From Thalassovita sp. (GTDB taxonomy: Bacteria; Pseudomonadota; Alphaproteobacteria; Rhodobacterales; Rhodobacteraceae): 64,000 nt of DNA. Location: the NCBI RefSeq assembly GCF_963691685.1, contig NZ_OY829290.1:1116001-1180000 (forward strand), read 5' to 3'. The notes beneath the pieces are model-generated. The model worked only from the letters and a program-made list of their open reading frames with translations, did not search any database and was not told the origin of the DNA. The stretch's first letter is position 1; each line of letters begins with the position of its first letter. Shown here piece after piece: positions 17,128 to 25,981 of the stretch. A program made the position numbers and the translations under genes.

Positions 17128-17822
17128 TTGGGAAACTGTCCGGTATTCTGGATTATCGCGGCGAAGATCACGTGCTGATCGATGTGCGCGGCGTTGGCTA
17201 TATCGTTTACTGTTCCGATCGCACCATGGCGACCTTGCCACAGGTGGGTGAGGCGGTGGCGCTTTATACGGATATGCTGGTGCGCGAAGATCTGATGCAG
17301 CTGTTCGGCTTTCCGACGTTGCTGGAAAAGGAATGGCATCGGTTGCTGACCTCGGTTCAGGGGATTGGCGCCAAGGCCTCGCTGGCGATCCTGTCTGCCC
17401 TGGGGGCCGAAGGGGTCAGCCGGGCGATTACCCTGGGTGACATTCCGGCGATCAAATCGGCCAAAGGGGTGGGCCCAAAAACCGCGCAGCGGGTGGTCAA
17501 TGAGCTGAAGGACAAAGCCCCCGGCGTCATGGCCATGGGCGGTGCCCTGTCGGCGGCGATGGGGACTGAAGTGGCAGAACCCCTAGAGGTGATCGAAGAG
17601 GCGCCGAAGCCCGCCGCACGCAAACCACGCAAACAGGCGGAACCAACGGCGGCGCAGCAATCGGCAGCGGCGCAATCAGATGCGCTGTCGGCCCTGTCAA
17701 ACCTTGGCTACGCCCCGGCGGAGGCCGCAAGCGCCGTTGCGCAGGCCGCACAAGACGCACCCGAGGCCGACACGGGTGAGTTGATCCGTAAGGCGTTGAG
17801 CCTCTTGGCGCCCAAAGGCTAA
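17124..17822 (+). CDS. ruvA: Holliday junction helicase subunit RuvA
   Basis: Binds the Holliday junction as a tetramer and loads RuvB. The 232-aa protein has the N-terminal OB fold (1-63), the two helix-hairpin-helix motifs around LLTSVQGIGAKASLAIL and AIKSAKGVGPKTAQRVVNELKDK, a long Ala/Pro/Lys-rich linker (about 145-185) and the C-terminal domain III (ALSNLGYAPAEAASAV) that touches RuvB. The linker is longer than in E. coli RuvA (203 aa). Translation is coupled to ruvC by a 4-base overlap, and ruvB follows after 9 bases. Confidence 0.97.
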   Translation: MIGKLSGILDYRGEDHVLIDVRGVGYIVYCSDRTMATLPQVGEAVALYTDMLVREDLMQLFGFPTLLEKEWHRLLTSVQGIGAKASLAILSALGAEGVSRAITLGDIPAIKSAKGVGPKTAQRVVNELKDKAPGVMAMGGALSAAMGTEVAEPLEVIEEAPKPAARKPRKQAEPTAAQQSAAAQSDALSALSNLGYAPAEAASAVAQAAQDAPEADTGELIRKALSLLAPKG

Positions 17823-17831
17823 GGTATCGCC

Positions 17832-18881
17832 ATGATTGACGCCGATCCGAACCTGCGGCCCGACTCGCTGCCCGAAGACAATGACCGCGCCCTGCGTCCG
17901 CAGGAGCTGGGGGATTTCATTGGTCAGGCCGAAGCGCGGGCCAACCTGCGTGTTTTCATCCAATCCGCCCGCCAACGCGGTGAGGCGATGGACCACACGC
18001 TGTTTCACGGCCCGCCCGGTCTGGGCAAAACCACGCTGGCGCAGATCATGGCGCGGGAATTGGGGGTCAACTTCCGCATGACCTCGGGGCCCGTGCTGGC
18101 GAAAGCCGGCGATCTGGCGGCGATCCTCACGAACCTTGAAGCGCGCGACGTGTTGTTCATCGATGAGATCCATCGCCTTAATCCGGCGGTGGAGGAGGTG
18201 CTCTACCCCGCGATGGAGGATTATGAGCTGGATCTGGTCATTGGGGAGGGACCAGCAGCGCGCACCGTGCGGATCGAATTGCAGCCCTTCACGCTGGTGG
18301 GCGCAACCACCCGTCTGGGCCTGCTGACGACGCCGCTGCGCGATCGGTTTGGCATTCCGACCCGGCTGCAGTTCTACACCGTGGATGAGCTGAATGAGAT
18401 CGTGACCCGCAACGCCAAGCTGCTGGGCGCGCCCGCAACGCCGGATGGCGCGCGGGAGATTGCCAAACGGTCCCGTGGCACGCCGCGTATCGCCGGGCGC
18501 TTGCTGCGTCGGGTGGTGGATTTTGCGGTGGTGGAAGGCGACGGCAAGGTCACTCAGGCGCTGGCCGATCACGCGCTGACCCGTCTGGGGGTGGATGATC
18601 TGGGCCTTGATGGCGCTGACCGCCGTTATCTGAGCCTGATTGCCGAAAACTACGGCGGTGGCCCGGTGGGGATTGAAACCATCGCTGCCGCGCTGAGCGA
18701 AAGCCGCGATGCGCTGGAAGAGGTGATTGAGCCGTTCCTTTTGCAACAGGGGTTGATCCAGCGCACCCCGCGCGGCCGGATGCTGGCCGCCAAGGCCTGG
18801 CGGCATATGGGGCTGCAGGCGCCACAACGTGCGGAGCCCGGTGCGGGGCAGGGCACGCTGTTTGGCGGCGACGGAAAATAA
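17832..18881 (+). CDS. ruvB: Holliday junction branch migration ATPase RuvB
   Basis: AAA+ motor that drives branch migration with RuvA. The 349-aa protein has the family N-terminus with LRPQELGDFIGQ, Walker A GPPGLGKTT at 60-68, Walker B with DEIH at 111-114, sensor-1 region TLVGATTRLGLLTTPLRDRFGI and a C-terminal winged helix with TPRGRMLAAKAW. Last gene of the ruvCAB unit. Confidence 0.98.
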   Translation: MIDADPNLRPDSLPEDNDRALRPQELGDFIGQAEARANLRVFIQSARQRGEAMDHTLFHGPPGLGKTTLAQIMARELGVNFRMTSGPVLAKAGDLAAILTNLEARDVLFIDEIHRLNPAVEEVLYPAMEDYELDLVIGEGPAARTVRIELQPFTLVGATTRLGLLTTPLRDRFGIPTRLQFYTVDELNEIVTRNAKLLGAPATPDGAREIAKRSRGTPRIAGRLLRRVVDFAVVEGDGKVTQALADHALTRLGVDDLGLDGADRRYLSLIAENYGGGPVGIETIAAALSESRDALEEVIEPFLLQQGLIQRTPRGRMLAAKAWRHMGLQAPQRAEPGAGQGTLFGGDGK

Positions 18882-18910
18882 CCTTGGCGCGTGCCGCGCT
18901 GGTGCAGATA

Positions 18911-18934
18911 AGTATTTGCAGAACATTGAAAGGG
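18911..18934 (+). repeat. Dispersed intergenic repeat, copy 1
   Basis: The 24 bases AGTATTT-GCA-GAACATT-GAAAGGG match the element at 32054-32077 in 21 of 24 positions. It lies in the ruvB downstream gap and runs into a weak hairpin (AAAGGGC with GCCCTTT). Both copies are intergenic, so this may be a family of short repeats spread in this genome. Confidence 0.5.
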
Positions 18935-19002
18935 CGCGGTGCTGGCCCTTTGGCGCGGTTCACGTTATGCGGGGGCCGTTACTGCAGTTCTGAGGATTTG
19001 TC

Positions 19003-19686
19003 ATGACGCCCGAAGCCCTGAGCCCCGAAGCTGTTCAAGCGCTGTTCACCCGCGAAAACGGGGAATATGTCTTCGCCCGCTGGGGTCGGCCGATTGTGCC
19101 GGTGGTCTTTGGCGTGGAAGAAGAAACGCTGGAGATCGTCAAAGGCGCGCTGGAGGCGGTTGTGGCGCTGGCCGGGCACAAGATGGCGGAAACCGATCCC
19201 GAATTGGGCGCCAACCTGATGTTCTTTTTCTTCAAGGACTGGGATGAACTGCTGGAGGTGCCGAACCTTGATCAGCTGGTGCCGGATCTGGCGGAACTGG
19301 TGGGCAAGCTGAAGGCGCAGGATGCCAATCAATACCGCGGTTTCCGTTTTGATGATCTGGGGGCGATCCAGGCGGCCTTTGTCTTTGTGCGGATGGATGC
19401 GCAGATGGCCAAGATGCCCGCCGAAACACTGGCGCTTACGCAGGTTGTGCAGGTGATGCTGCTGTGGTCGAACGCGGCCTTTGCCGAGACCTCGCCCCTG
19501 GCGATTGCCGGGGAGAATGTGATCCTGCGCCCCGATGTGGCCGGGGTGATCCGTGCGGCCTATGCGCCCTTGATGCCGGGATCGGATCGCGATCCGTCCC
19601 ATGCGCTGCGGCTCTATGCCCGTTTGCAGGTGCAGGGGGATCTGGTGATCGAAGATGACAGCGACCAGATCCAGCGCGGCGAATGA
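19003..19686 (+). CDS. Conserved-looking hypothetical protein
   Basis: A 227-aa soluble, acidic protein with no signal peptide and no domain I can name. Residues 20-60 contain FARWGRPIVPVVFGVEEETL, and the middle has repeated Leu/Phe-rich helices (MFFFFKDWDELLEVPNLDQLV). ATG at 19003 follows GAGG. Its stop overlaps the thpR start by four bases (ATGA), so the two are translated together, which suggests a linked role, possibly in RNA metabolism; that is inference only. Codon use matches the neighbours, so it is a real resident gene. Confidence 0.75.
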   Translation: MTPEALSPEAVQALFTRENGEYVFARWGRPIVPVVFGVEEETLEIVKGALEAVVALAGHKMAETDPELGANLMFFFFKDWDELLEVPNLDQLVPDLAELVGKLKAQDANQYRGFRFDDLGAIQAAFVFVRMDAQMAKMPAETLALTQVVQVMLLWSNAAFAETSPLAIAGENVILRPDVAGVIRAAYAPLMPGSDRDPSHALRLYARLQVQGDLVIEDDSDQIQRGE

Positions 19687-20234
19687 GGCGGCTGTTTTTG
19701 GCCCTGGATCTGCCAGACAATTTGCGCGACGGGTTGATGGCCCTGCCCGAAGGCTTGGGGATCGGCCGGGAGGTTGAGGAAGAGAACCTGCATCTGACGC
19801 TGGCCTTTCTGGACGCCCAGCCTGATTACATACTGGAGCCTCTGCACGAGGGGCTGACCACAGTACAACAGCCGCAGGTGCGGTTGCAATTGACCGGGCT
19901 GGAGCTTTGGGGTGGCGGGCAGCCCTCAACCCTGGTGATGTTGGCCGAACGGGTGCCGGAACTGATCCACCTGCAGGAAAAGCTGGCCCAGCTGGTGCGC
20001 GTGGCAGGCGTGGATCTGCCGCGGCGCCGGTTCAAACCCCATGTGACGCTTGTGCGGTTCCAGCGGGGGCTGCCGCCTGAGGCACAGTCGCGGCTGGCGG
20101 GATTTATGGCAGCAGAGGGCGGCGCCAGCCTGCCATTGTCTGAGGCGGAGAGCTTTTCCCTTTATCAATCCACGCTGACCGCAGATGGCCCGATTTATGA
20201 GGCACTGGCGACCTATCCGTTGCAACCGGTTTAA
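19683..20234 (+). CDS. thpR: RNA 2',3'-cyclic phosphodiesterase
   Basis: 2H phosphoesterase of the LigT/ThpR family that opens 2',3'-cyclic phosphate ends on RNA. The 183-aa protein has both HxTx motifs, His37-Leu-Thr39 (NLHLTLAFL) and His120-Val-Thr122 (KPHVTLVRF), at the usual distance. Translation is coupled to the upstream unknown gene. The ybgC-tol genes start 69 bp downstream and are probably a separate unit. Confidence 0.92.
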   Translation: MRRLFLALDLPDNLRDGLMALPEGLGIGREVEEENLHLTLAFLDAQPDYILEPLHEGLTTVQQPQVRLQLTGLELWGGGQPSTLVMLAERVPELIHLQEKLAQLVRVAGVDLPRRRFKPHVTLVRFQRGLPPEAQSRLAGFMAAEGGASLPLSEAESFSLYQSTLTADGPIYEALATYPLQPV

Positions 20235-20303
20235 ACGGGTCTTGCGCGGCCCGGCCTGACTGCTACGGTGCCGCCAGCAACCGAAGCCAGAAGTGATTTA
20301 TCG

Positions 20304-20690
20304 ATGATCTACGAACTCCCCGTGCGCGTTTATTACGAAGACACCGATATGGCCGGGATCGTCTATTACGCCAATTACCTGCGGTTTATTGAACGCGGCC
20401 GCAGCGAATGGGTTCGTGAGATCGGCATGGACCAGAACGCCATGAAGGCCGAAGGCTATGTCTTTGCGGTGCGCCGGGTGGAGGCCGACTATCTGGCGCC
20501 GGCGAAACTGGACGATGAGCTGACCGTGACCACCGAGGTGACCCACGTCACCGGCGCGCGGCTGGTGATGGATCAATGGGTGAAATGCAACGGCAAGGCG
20601 CTGTTTCACGCCATCGTCACGGTCATCGTGATGAATGAGGACGGTCAGCCGGTGCGGATGCCGGCAAATATCCGCCAGATGCTGAACTAG
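20304..20690 (+). CDS. ybgC: Tol-Pal associated acyl-CoA thioesterase
   Basis: Hot-dog fold thioesterase, 128 aa, with the 4HBT signature YYEDTDMAGIVYYANYL at 10-26 and catalytic Asp15. It is almost always the first gene before tolQ. The ATG at 20304 gives the normal family length; an upstream GTG would add twelve residues without conservation. No strong ribosome site precedes it. tolQ starts 125 bp downstream, so tolQ may also have its own promoter. Confidence 0.93.
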   Translation: MIYELPVRVYYEDTDMAGIVYYANYLRFIERGRSEWVREIGMDQNAMKAEGYVFAVRRVEADYLAPAKLDDELTVTTEVTHVTGARLVMDQWVKCNGKALFHAIVTVIVMNEDGQPVRMPANIRQMLN

Positions 20691-20815
20691 AAGGCCGATC
20701 TTTGCGCAAAAACACGCGCGTTGACGCCATTTTGTTAGCTTTCCCCTTAATTCTCAGCTAGCTTTGCCTGTAATCAAGGCCCGAAGATAACGGGCCATCA
20801 GAGCAGAGCAGGCTA

Positions 20816-21511
20816 ATGGAAACAGAAACCCTTGCCTTGGCGCATGAGATTGATTTCTCAATGTGGGCACTTTTTGCACGCGCCACACTGACCGTGAAAC
20901 TGGTGATGGTCCTTTTGGTCATCGCGTCCTTCTGGTCTTGGTCGATCATCATTCAGAAACTCATTGCCTATCGGCTGGCCCGTCGCGAAGCGGCGCGGTT
21001 TGATCGGGCGTTCTGGTCCGGTGAGCCGCTGGATGCGCTGTTTGATCAGATCGGGGCAGATCCCAAAGGGCATTCCGAAAAAGTCTTTGCCGCTGGGATG
21101 ATCGAATGGCGCCGCTCCCACCGCGATGATGGCGGGCTGATCGCCGGGGCGCAGGCGCGGATTGATCGGTCGATGGATGTGGCGATCGCCAAAGAGGCCG
21201 AGGCGCTGCAAAACGGATTGCCGGTTCTGGCAACGGTGGGCTCCACCGCCCCCTTTGTGGGTCTGTTCGGGACGGTCTGGGGCATCATGGTGGCCTTCAT
21301 CGGCATTGCAGAACAGCAATCGACCAACCTGGCCGTTGTGGCCCCCGGTATCGCTGAAGCGCTGCTGGCGACGGGGCTGGGCCTGCTGGCCGCGATCCCG
21401 GCGGTGATTTTCTACAACAAACTGTCGGCAGATGCGGACCGGATCATCGCAGGCTATGAGGCCTTTGCAGATGAGTTCTCGACCATCCTCAGCCGTCAGC
21501 TGGACCTCTGA
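20816..21511 (+). CDS. tolQ: Tol-Pal system proton channel protein TolQ
   Basis: Inner-membrane protein of the MotA/TolQ/ExbB family, 231 aa, with one membrane helix near residues 19-40 and two more near 130-155 and 170-195. The segment with GSTAPFVGLFGTVWGIM is the family hallmark. It forms with TolR the proton-driven motor that energises TolA during cell constriction. tolR follows after 3 bases. Confidence 0.97.
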   Translation: METETLALAHEIDFSMWALFARATLTVKLVMVLLVIASFWSWSIIIQKLIAYRLARREAARFDRAFWSGEPLDALFDQIGADPKGHSEKVFAAGMIEWRRSHRDDGGLIAGAQARIDRSMDVAIAKEAEALQNGLPVLATVGSTAPFVGLFGTVWGIMVAFIGIAEQQSTNLAVVAPGIAEALLATGLGLLAAIPAVIFYNKLSADADRIIAGYEAFADEFSTILSRQLDL

Positions 21512-21514
21512 GCG

Positions 21515-22012
21515 ATGGGCGCGGGCGTGATGAACAAGGGTGGAGGCGGCGGACGCCGCCGGCGCGCCCGTCGTGGCGGGGCGCAGCCCATGTCAGAAAT
21601 CAACGTCACCCCCTTTGTGGATGTGATGCTGGTGTTGCTGATCATCTTCATGGTGTCGGCGCCGCTGATGACGGTTGGGGTGCCGGTTGAACTGCCCAAA
21701 ACCGCCGCCAATGCGCTGCCCGGTGAACAGGAGGAGCCGCTGGCTGTCACCGTGACCGCCGAAGGCACGGTGATGATCCAGACCACTGAGGTGGCGCGTG
21801 AGGATCTGATCAACCGCCTGCGCGCGATTGCGGCGGAACGGGACGGTGACCGTGTGTTCCTGCGCGCCGATGGATCGGTGCCTTATGAAGATGTGGTTCA
21901 GGTCATGGGGGCGCTGAACCGTGCAGGCTTTAGCAACATCGGTCTGGTGACCGATACCGGTGGGCCGTCGCTGGACGGGGCCACTGTTGAGGCTGAGACA
22001 ACAGGGAACTGA
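21515..22012 (+). CDS. tolR: Tol-Pal system protein TolR
   Basis: ExbD/TolR family, 165 aa. After a Gly/Arg-rich cytoplasmic N-terminus (GGGGRRRRARRGG) comes the motif MSEINVTPFVDVMLVLLIIFM with the key membrane Asp36, then a periplasmic domain with DGSVPYEDVVQVMGALNRAGF. ATG at 21515 is used; ATG at 21530 is possible. Its proton pathway works with TolQ. Confidence 0.96.
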   Translation: MGAGVMNKGGGGGRRRRARRGGAQPMSEINVTPFVDVMLVLLIIFMVSAPLMTVGVPVELPKTAANALPGEQEEPLAVTVTAEGTVMIQTTEVAREDLINRLRAIAAERDGDRVFLRADGSVPYEDVVQVMGALNRAGFSNIGLVTDTGGPSLDGATVEAETTGN

Positions 22013-22020
22013 GCCCGAGA

Positions 22021-23142
22021 ATGCAGACCGGTACCATCATTTCAGGCGTTGCGCACGTCAGCCTCATTGGCTGGGCGCTGTTCGGCGGGGTGTTCAAGCC
22101 CGCGCCGGAACCGTTTGATGTGACGGAGGTTGTGGCGATCTCTGAGGCGGAGTTTGAAAGCCTGCTGGCCGGGACAGAACCGCCGGAAACCGTGAGCGAT
22201 CTAATCGTGCCGGAACTGCCGGATGTGACACCGCCGGAGGCCGATACGCCCGCCAGCAGTCAGGCAGATCAGCCGCCCGTGCTGGAACAGCCCGAAGAAA
22301 CCAAACCACCGCGCCCTGAGGCCCGGCCAGACCGGCCCGAGATCACGCCGCCCACACCGGCAGAGGTCAGCGATGATGTGGCCGTTTTGGCGCCGCCCAA
22401 TGATGAGCCGGAAACCGACGGTCCCGTCTCGCTCACCCCCAGCCGCCCGCAGGAGGCCCCGCGTGTTGCGCCCGAGGCGATTGCCCCGCCGGAGCCGGAG
22501 GACAAGGTGGCTGACGTTGCGCAGGATGTCGACACATCAGATGCCACCGGCGAGGAGCAGTTGCTGGATCAGGAAAAAACCGTGGAAGAGGCGGCCAGCA
22601 CTGAGATCGTGACCGAGGCGGAAACCGCTGAGCCCCCGGGGCTGGGCCGGTCGCTGCGCCCGCGGGCACGCCCCAACCGCCCAACGCCGCCAGAACCAAC
22701 TGAGGTAGCGGATGACACGGCACCCCAACCGCAGGACAACGTACAATCCGCGGTGGATGACTTGTTGGCAGGGCTCAGCAATGACACGGCAAACCCGACA
22801 CCGCCGCGCCCCTCGGGGCCGCCGCTGACCTCAGGCGAAAAGGACGCGCTGCGGGTGGCGGTGCAGAAATGCTGGAACACCGGATCACTTTCGACGGAAG
22901 CGTTGAAGACAACCGTTGTTGTTGGCGTATCGATGAATGAAGACGGCACCCCAGACACCGGGACGATCCGCATGATCAGCTCCAGCGGGGGCACTGGCGG
23001 ATCGGTTCAACAGGCCTTTCAGGCGGCGCGGCGTGCAATCATTCGCTGTGGCGCGCGCGGTTTTGCGCTGCCGTCCGAGAAATATGAACAATGGCGTGAT
23101 ATAGAAATGACATTCAATCCAGAGAAAATGAGGATCAAATGA
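22021..23142 (+). CDS. tolA: Tol-Pal system protein TolA (energy transducer)
   Basis: A 373-aa protein with one N-terminal membrane helix (about 5-25), a long Pro/Glu/Ala-rich middle of about 250 residues that must span the periplasm, and a C-terminal TonB/TolA-like domain with LRVAVQKCWNTGSLSTEA and IRCGARGFALPSEKYEQWRDIEMTF. Two Cys at about 286 and 345 could form the disulfide seen in TolA domain III. The middle is low in Lys and richer in Pro than the helical E. coli TolA. It starts 8 bases after tolR and overlaps tolB by four bases. Confidence 0.9.
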   Translation: MQTGTIISGVAHVSLIGWALFGGVFKPAPEPFDVTEVVAISEAEFESLLAGTEPPETVSDLIVPELPDVTPPEADTPASSQADQPPVLEQPEETKPPRPEARPDRPEITPPTPAEVSDDVAVLAPPNDEPETDGPVSLTPSRPQEAPRVAPEAIAPPEPEDKVADVAQDVDTSDATGEEQLLDQEKTVEEAASTEIVTEAETAEPPGLGRSLRPRARPNRPTPPEPTEVADDTAPQPQDNVQSAVDDLLAGLSNDTANPTPPRPSGPPLTSGEKDALRVAVQKCWNTGSLSTEALKTTVVVGVSMNEDGTPDTGTIRMISSSGGTGGSVQQAFQAARRAIIRCGARGFALPSEKYEQWRDIEMTFNPEKMRIK

Positions 23143-24461
23143 TCAGACGTTTCCTGACCCTCCTGGCGGCCACGGCTGTTTTTGCTTTGCCCGGCCTGAC
23201 CAATGCCGCCCCACTTCGGATTGAAATTACCGAAGGTGTGATTGAACCGCTGCCCTTTGCGGCGCCGGATTTTGTGGCTGAAAACAGCTCGGCCCGGCAG
23301 TTGGCGCAGGATATCGCGCAGCTGGTGGCCGATGATCTGAGCGGTACCGGGTTGTTCCGCGAAATCCCCGACAGCGCGCATATCAGCACGATCACCAGCT
23401 TCTCCAGCCCGGTGCAATATGCCGATTGGAAAGCGATCAACGCGCAGGCGCTGGTTTCCGGCGCGGTCAGCCTGCAGCCCGGTGGGCGGCTGACGGTGAA
23501 GTTCCGCCTCTATGATGTTTTTGCCGGTGCTGAACTGGGAAGCGGCCTGCAGTTCACCGGCACGCAGGAGGGCTGGCGTCGCATGGCCCATAAGGTGGCA
23601 GATGCGGTCTACAGTCGGATCACCGGCGAAAGCGGCTATTTCGACAGCCGGGTGGTGTATGTCAGCGAAACCGGCCCGAAAAATGACCGGAAGAAACGGT
23701 TGGCGATCATGGATTATGATGGCGCCAACCTGCAGTTCCTGACCGACAGCCGGTCAATCGTTTTGGCGCCGCGGTTCTCACCCACTGGCGACCGGATCCT
23801 TTACACCTCATATGAAACCGGCTTCCCGCGGATCTATGTGTTGGATGTGGCCTCGGTCCGGCGTCGGGTGCTGGAGGAACAGCCCGGCACCATGAGTTTT
23901 GCACCGCGGTTCTCACCGGATGGTCAGACCGTGCTTTATTCGCTGACCAAAGGCGGTAACACAGACCTTTACAAGATGAACATCGCCAACGGCCGGTCGC
24001 AGCGCCTGACCTCGGCCCCGTCGATTGAAACGGCCCCCAGCTACAGCCCGGATGGCAGCCGGATCGTCTTTGAAAGTGACCGCAGCGGCACGCAGCAGCT
24101 TTACATCATGGACGCCAATGGCGGCGAGCCCAAGCGGATCAGCTTTGGCAAAGGTCAGTATGGCACCCCGGTCTGGAGCCCGCGTGGCGACCTGATCGCC
24201 TTCACCAAACAAAGCAAAGGCCGCTTCCATATCGGTGTAATGCGCATCGATGGCTCAGAAGAGCGTCTGCTCACGGCTTCGTTCCTTGACGAGGGGCCCA
24301 CCTGGTCGCCCAATGGCCGCGTGATCATGTTCACCCGCGAAACCCAAGGGGCCGGGGGATCGGCCAGCCTCTATTCGGTGGACATCACGGGGCGCAACCT
24401 GAAACGGGTGCGCACGCAGGGCGGCGGATCGGATCCGGCCTGGTCGCCGCTGCAGGAATAA
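23139..24461 (+). CDS. tolB: Tol-Pal system beta-propeller protein TolB
   Basis: Periplasmic protein of 440 aa with an N-terminal signal peptide (MIRRFLTLLAATAVFALPGLTNA), an alpha/beta domain to about 165 and a six-bladed propeller built of WD40-like repeats such as SPDGQTVLYS, SPDGSRIVFESDR and SPRGDLIAF. It links Pal to TolA. The start overlaps the tolA stop (ATGA). Confidence 0.97.
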   Translation: MIRRFLTLLAATAVFALPGLTNAAPLRIEITEGVIEPLPFAAPDFVAENSSARQLAQDIAQLVADDLSGTGLFREIPDSAHISTITSFSSPVQYADWKAINAQALVSGAVSLQPGGRLTVKFRLYDVFAGAELGSGLQFTGTQEGWRRMAHKVADAVYSRITGESGYFDSRVVYVSETGPKNDRKKRLAIMDYDGANLQFLTDSRSIVLAPRFSPTGDRILYTSYETGFPRIYVLDVASVRRRVLEEQPGTMSFAPRFSPDGQTVLYSLTKGGNTDLYKMNIANGRSQRLTSAPSIETAPSYSPDGSRIVFESDRSGTQQLYIMDANGGEPKRISFGKGQYGTPVWSPRGDLIAFTKQSKGRFHIGVMRIDGSEERLLTASFLDEGPTWSPNGRVIMFTRETQGAGGSASLYSVDITGRNLKRVRTQGGGSDPAWSPLQE

Positions 24462-24576
24462 ACTTGGCCACCGCGCCTTCCTGCCGATCAGGGGGCGCGT
24501 TGGCTTGCGGCGTTTTCAGATCGAAAACGTTATGGTAGTGAAAACAACAAGAAGATCAGTCGAGCGGGGCAATGAC

Positions 24577-25086
24577 ATGAAGACGATTCTGGCACGGGCA
24601 GTGATGCTGACTTCGGTACTGGCGCTGGCCGCATGTACCAATCCGGGGTTTGGCAATGATGACGTTTACCTCAGCGGCGATCCTGCCGGTGTGAACGATG
24701 GATCCGCGGATGATCCGCGCTCGCCGCTTTATTTCCAGCAAACCGTTGGGGATCGGGTTCTGTTCGAAGTGAACCAGTCCACCCTGTCGTCAACGGCTGC
24801 GGCTACCTTGGATCTGCAGGCGGATTGGCTGCTGCAGAATATGGATTACACCGCCGTGATCGAAGGCCACGCAGATGAGCAGGGCACGCGGGAATATAAC
24901 CTGGCCCTGGGCGCACGCCGCGCCAATGAGGTGCAGGAATACCTGGTGCAACGTGGCATCGCGGCCAACCGCCTGAAGGTGGTTAGCTTTGGCAAAGAAC
25001 GCCCGATTGAGGTGTGTTCGCAGGAAAGCTGCTATTCGAAAAACCGCCGCGCGGTGACCGTCCTGTCCGCAGGGCTGTCCAGCTAA
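24577..25086 (+). CDS. pal: Peptidoglycan-associated lipoprotein Pal
   Basis: Outer-membrane lipoprotein of 169 aa. The signal peptide ends in the lipobox LALAAC with Cys20, and the C-terminal OmpA domain (about 60-169) has the peptidoglycan-binding motif GHADEQGTREYNLALGARRANEV. The ATG at 24577 is chosen because it gives a normal lipoprotein signal. It lies 115 bp after tolB, so a promoter of its own is possible. C-terminal CSQESCYSKNRRAV is family-like. Confidence 0.95.
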   Translation: MKTILARAVMLTSVLALAACTNPGFGNDDVYLSGDPAGVNDGSADDPRSPLYFQQTVGDRVLFEVNQSTLSSTAAATLDLQADWLLQNMDYTAVIEGHADEQGTREYNLALGARRANEVQEYLVQRGIAANRLKVVSFGKERPIEVCSQESCYSKNRRAVTVLSAGLSS

Positions 25087-25112
25087 GGCGCGATCATACC
25101 GCGATTACCAAA

Positions 25113-25139
25113 GGCCCGCTAACTTGGTTGGGGCGGGCC
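25113..25139 (+). other. Stem-loop between pal and cpoB
   Basis: GGCCCGC (25113-25119) pairs with GCGGGCC (25133-25139). There is no T-run. It could slow transcription or protect the pal mRNA 3' end; this is inference. Confidence 0.4.
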
Positions 25140-25162
25140 GGTTTAGAAAGATGAGGGACCAC

Positions 25163-25981
25163 ATGCGCTGGTTTGTTATGGCAACCTGTTTTGCGCTGGC
25201 CGCACCGGTCACAGGCGCATTTGCACAGGAACAGGATCAGACCTTGGCGGATATCCGTCAGGAGCTGTCGGTGCTCTACGTCGATCTGCAGCGCCTGAAG
25301 CGCGAGTTGAGCACCACCGGCGCGCCCTCGGGTGCTGCGGGCGGTACCATTCTGCAGCGGGTGAACGCCATCGAAGGCCAGATGCAGCGCCTCACCGCCA
25401 AAACCGAAGAGCTGGAATTCCGCATCAACCGCATCGCCACGGATGGTGGCAATCGAGTGGGTGATTTGGAATTCCGCCTGTGTGAATTGGAAGCCGGCTG
25501 CGACATTGCCAGCCTGGCCGAGGGCAGCACCCTGGGCGGCGATGCCGGCGAACAAGTGGTGAGCCCCGATGTTGGCGTGACCGATGCGCCGGAACTGGCC
25601 ATTGGGGAAGAGGCCGATTTTGAACGTGCCGACGCTGCGTTGAACGAAGGCGATCACGCCACCGCGCTGACGTTGCTGGATCAGTTTATCGCCACCTATC
25701 CCGGCAGCCCATTGACTGCGCTGGCGCATCTGATGCGGGGCGATGCGCTGGCTGCGGATGGCAATCAAACTGCTTCAGCGCGGGCCTATCTGGAAGCCTT
25801 TAGCGCCGCGCCGCAGGGCGACAGCGCGCCAGAAGCGCTCTACAAGCTGGGCTTCTCATTGGGGCAGTTGGGCCAAACCTCTGAGGCCTGCGTGACCCTG
25901 GCAGAGGTAGGTGTGCGCTTCCCCGGTGCCGATGCCGTTGTTGCTGCCGAAGAGGAACGCGCGCGGCTCGCCTGCTCATGA
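25163..25981 (+). CDS. cpoB: Cell division coordinator CpoB (YbgF, TPR protein)
   Basis: Periplasmic 272-aa protein with a signal peptide (MRWFVMATCFALAAPVTGAFA), a coiled-coil trimer segment (about 25-90: LADIRQELSVLYVDLQRLKREL) and a C-terminal set of TPR repeats (about 155-270: AYLEAFSAAPQGDSAPEALYKLG type). In E. coli it ties Tol-Pal to septal peptidoglycan synthesis. The ATG at 25163 follows GAGGGA; ATG at 25151 is a poorer choice. It overlaps tilS by four bases. Confidence 0.92.
   Translation: MRWFVMATCFALAAPVTGAFAQEQDQTLADIRQELSVLYVDLQRLKRELSTTGAPSGAAGGTILQRVNAIEGQMQRLTAKTEELEFRINRIATDGGNRVGDLEFRLCELEAGCDIASLAEGSTLGGDAGEQVVSPDVGVTDAPELAIGEEADFERADAALNEGDHATALTLLDQFIATYPGSPLTALAHLMRGDALAADGNQTASARAYLEAFSAAPQGDSAPEALYKLGFSLGQLGQTSEACVTLAEVGVRFPGADAVVAAEEERARLACS

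Noticed and set aside
22021..23142. tolA as a TonB gene
   Set aside because: The strict tolQ-tolR-tolA-tolB order and overlap with tolB favour TolA despite a TonB-like Pro-rich middle.
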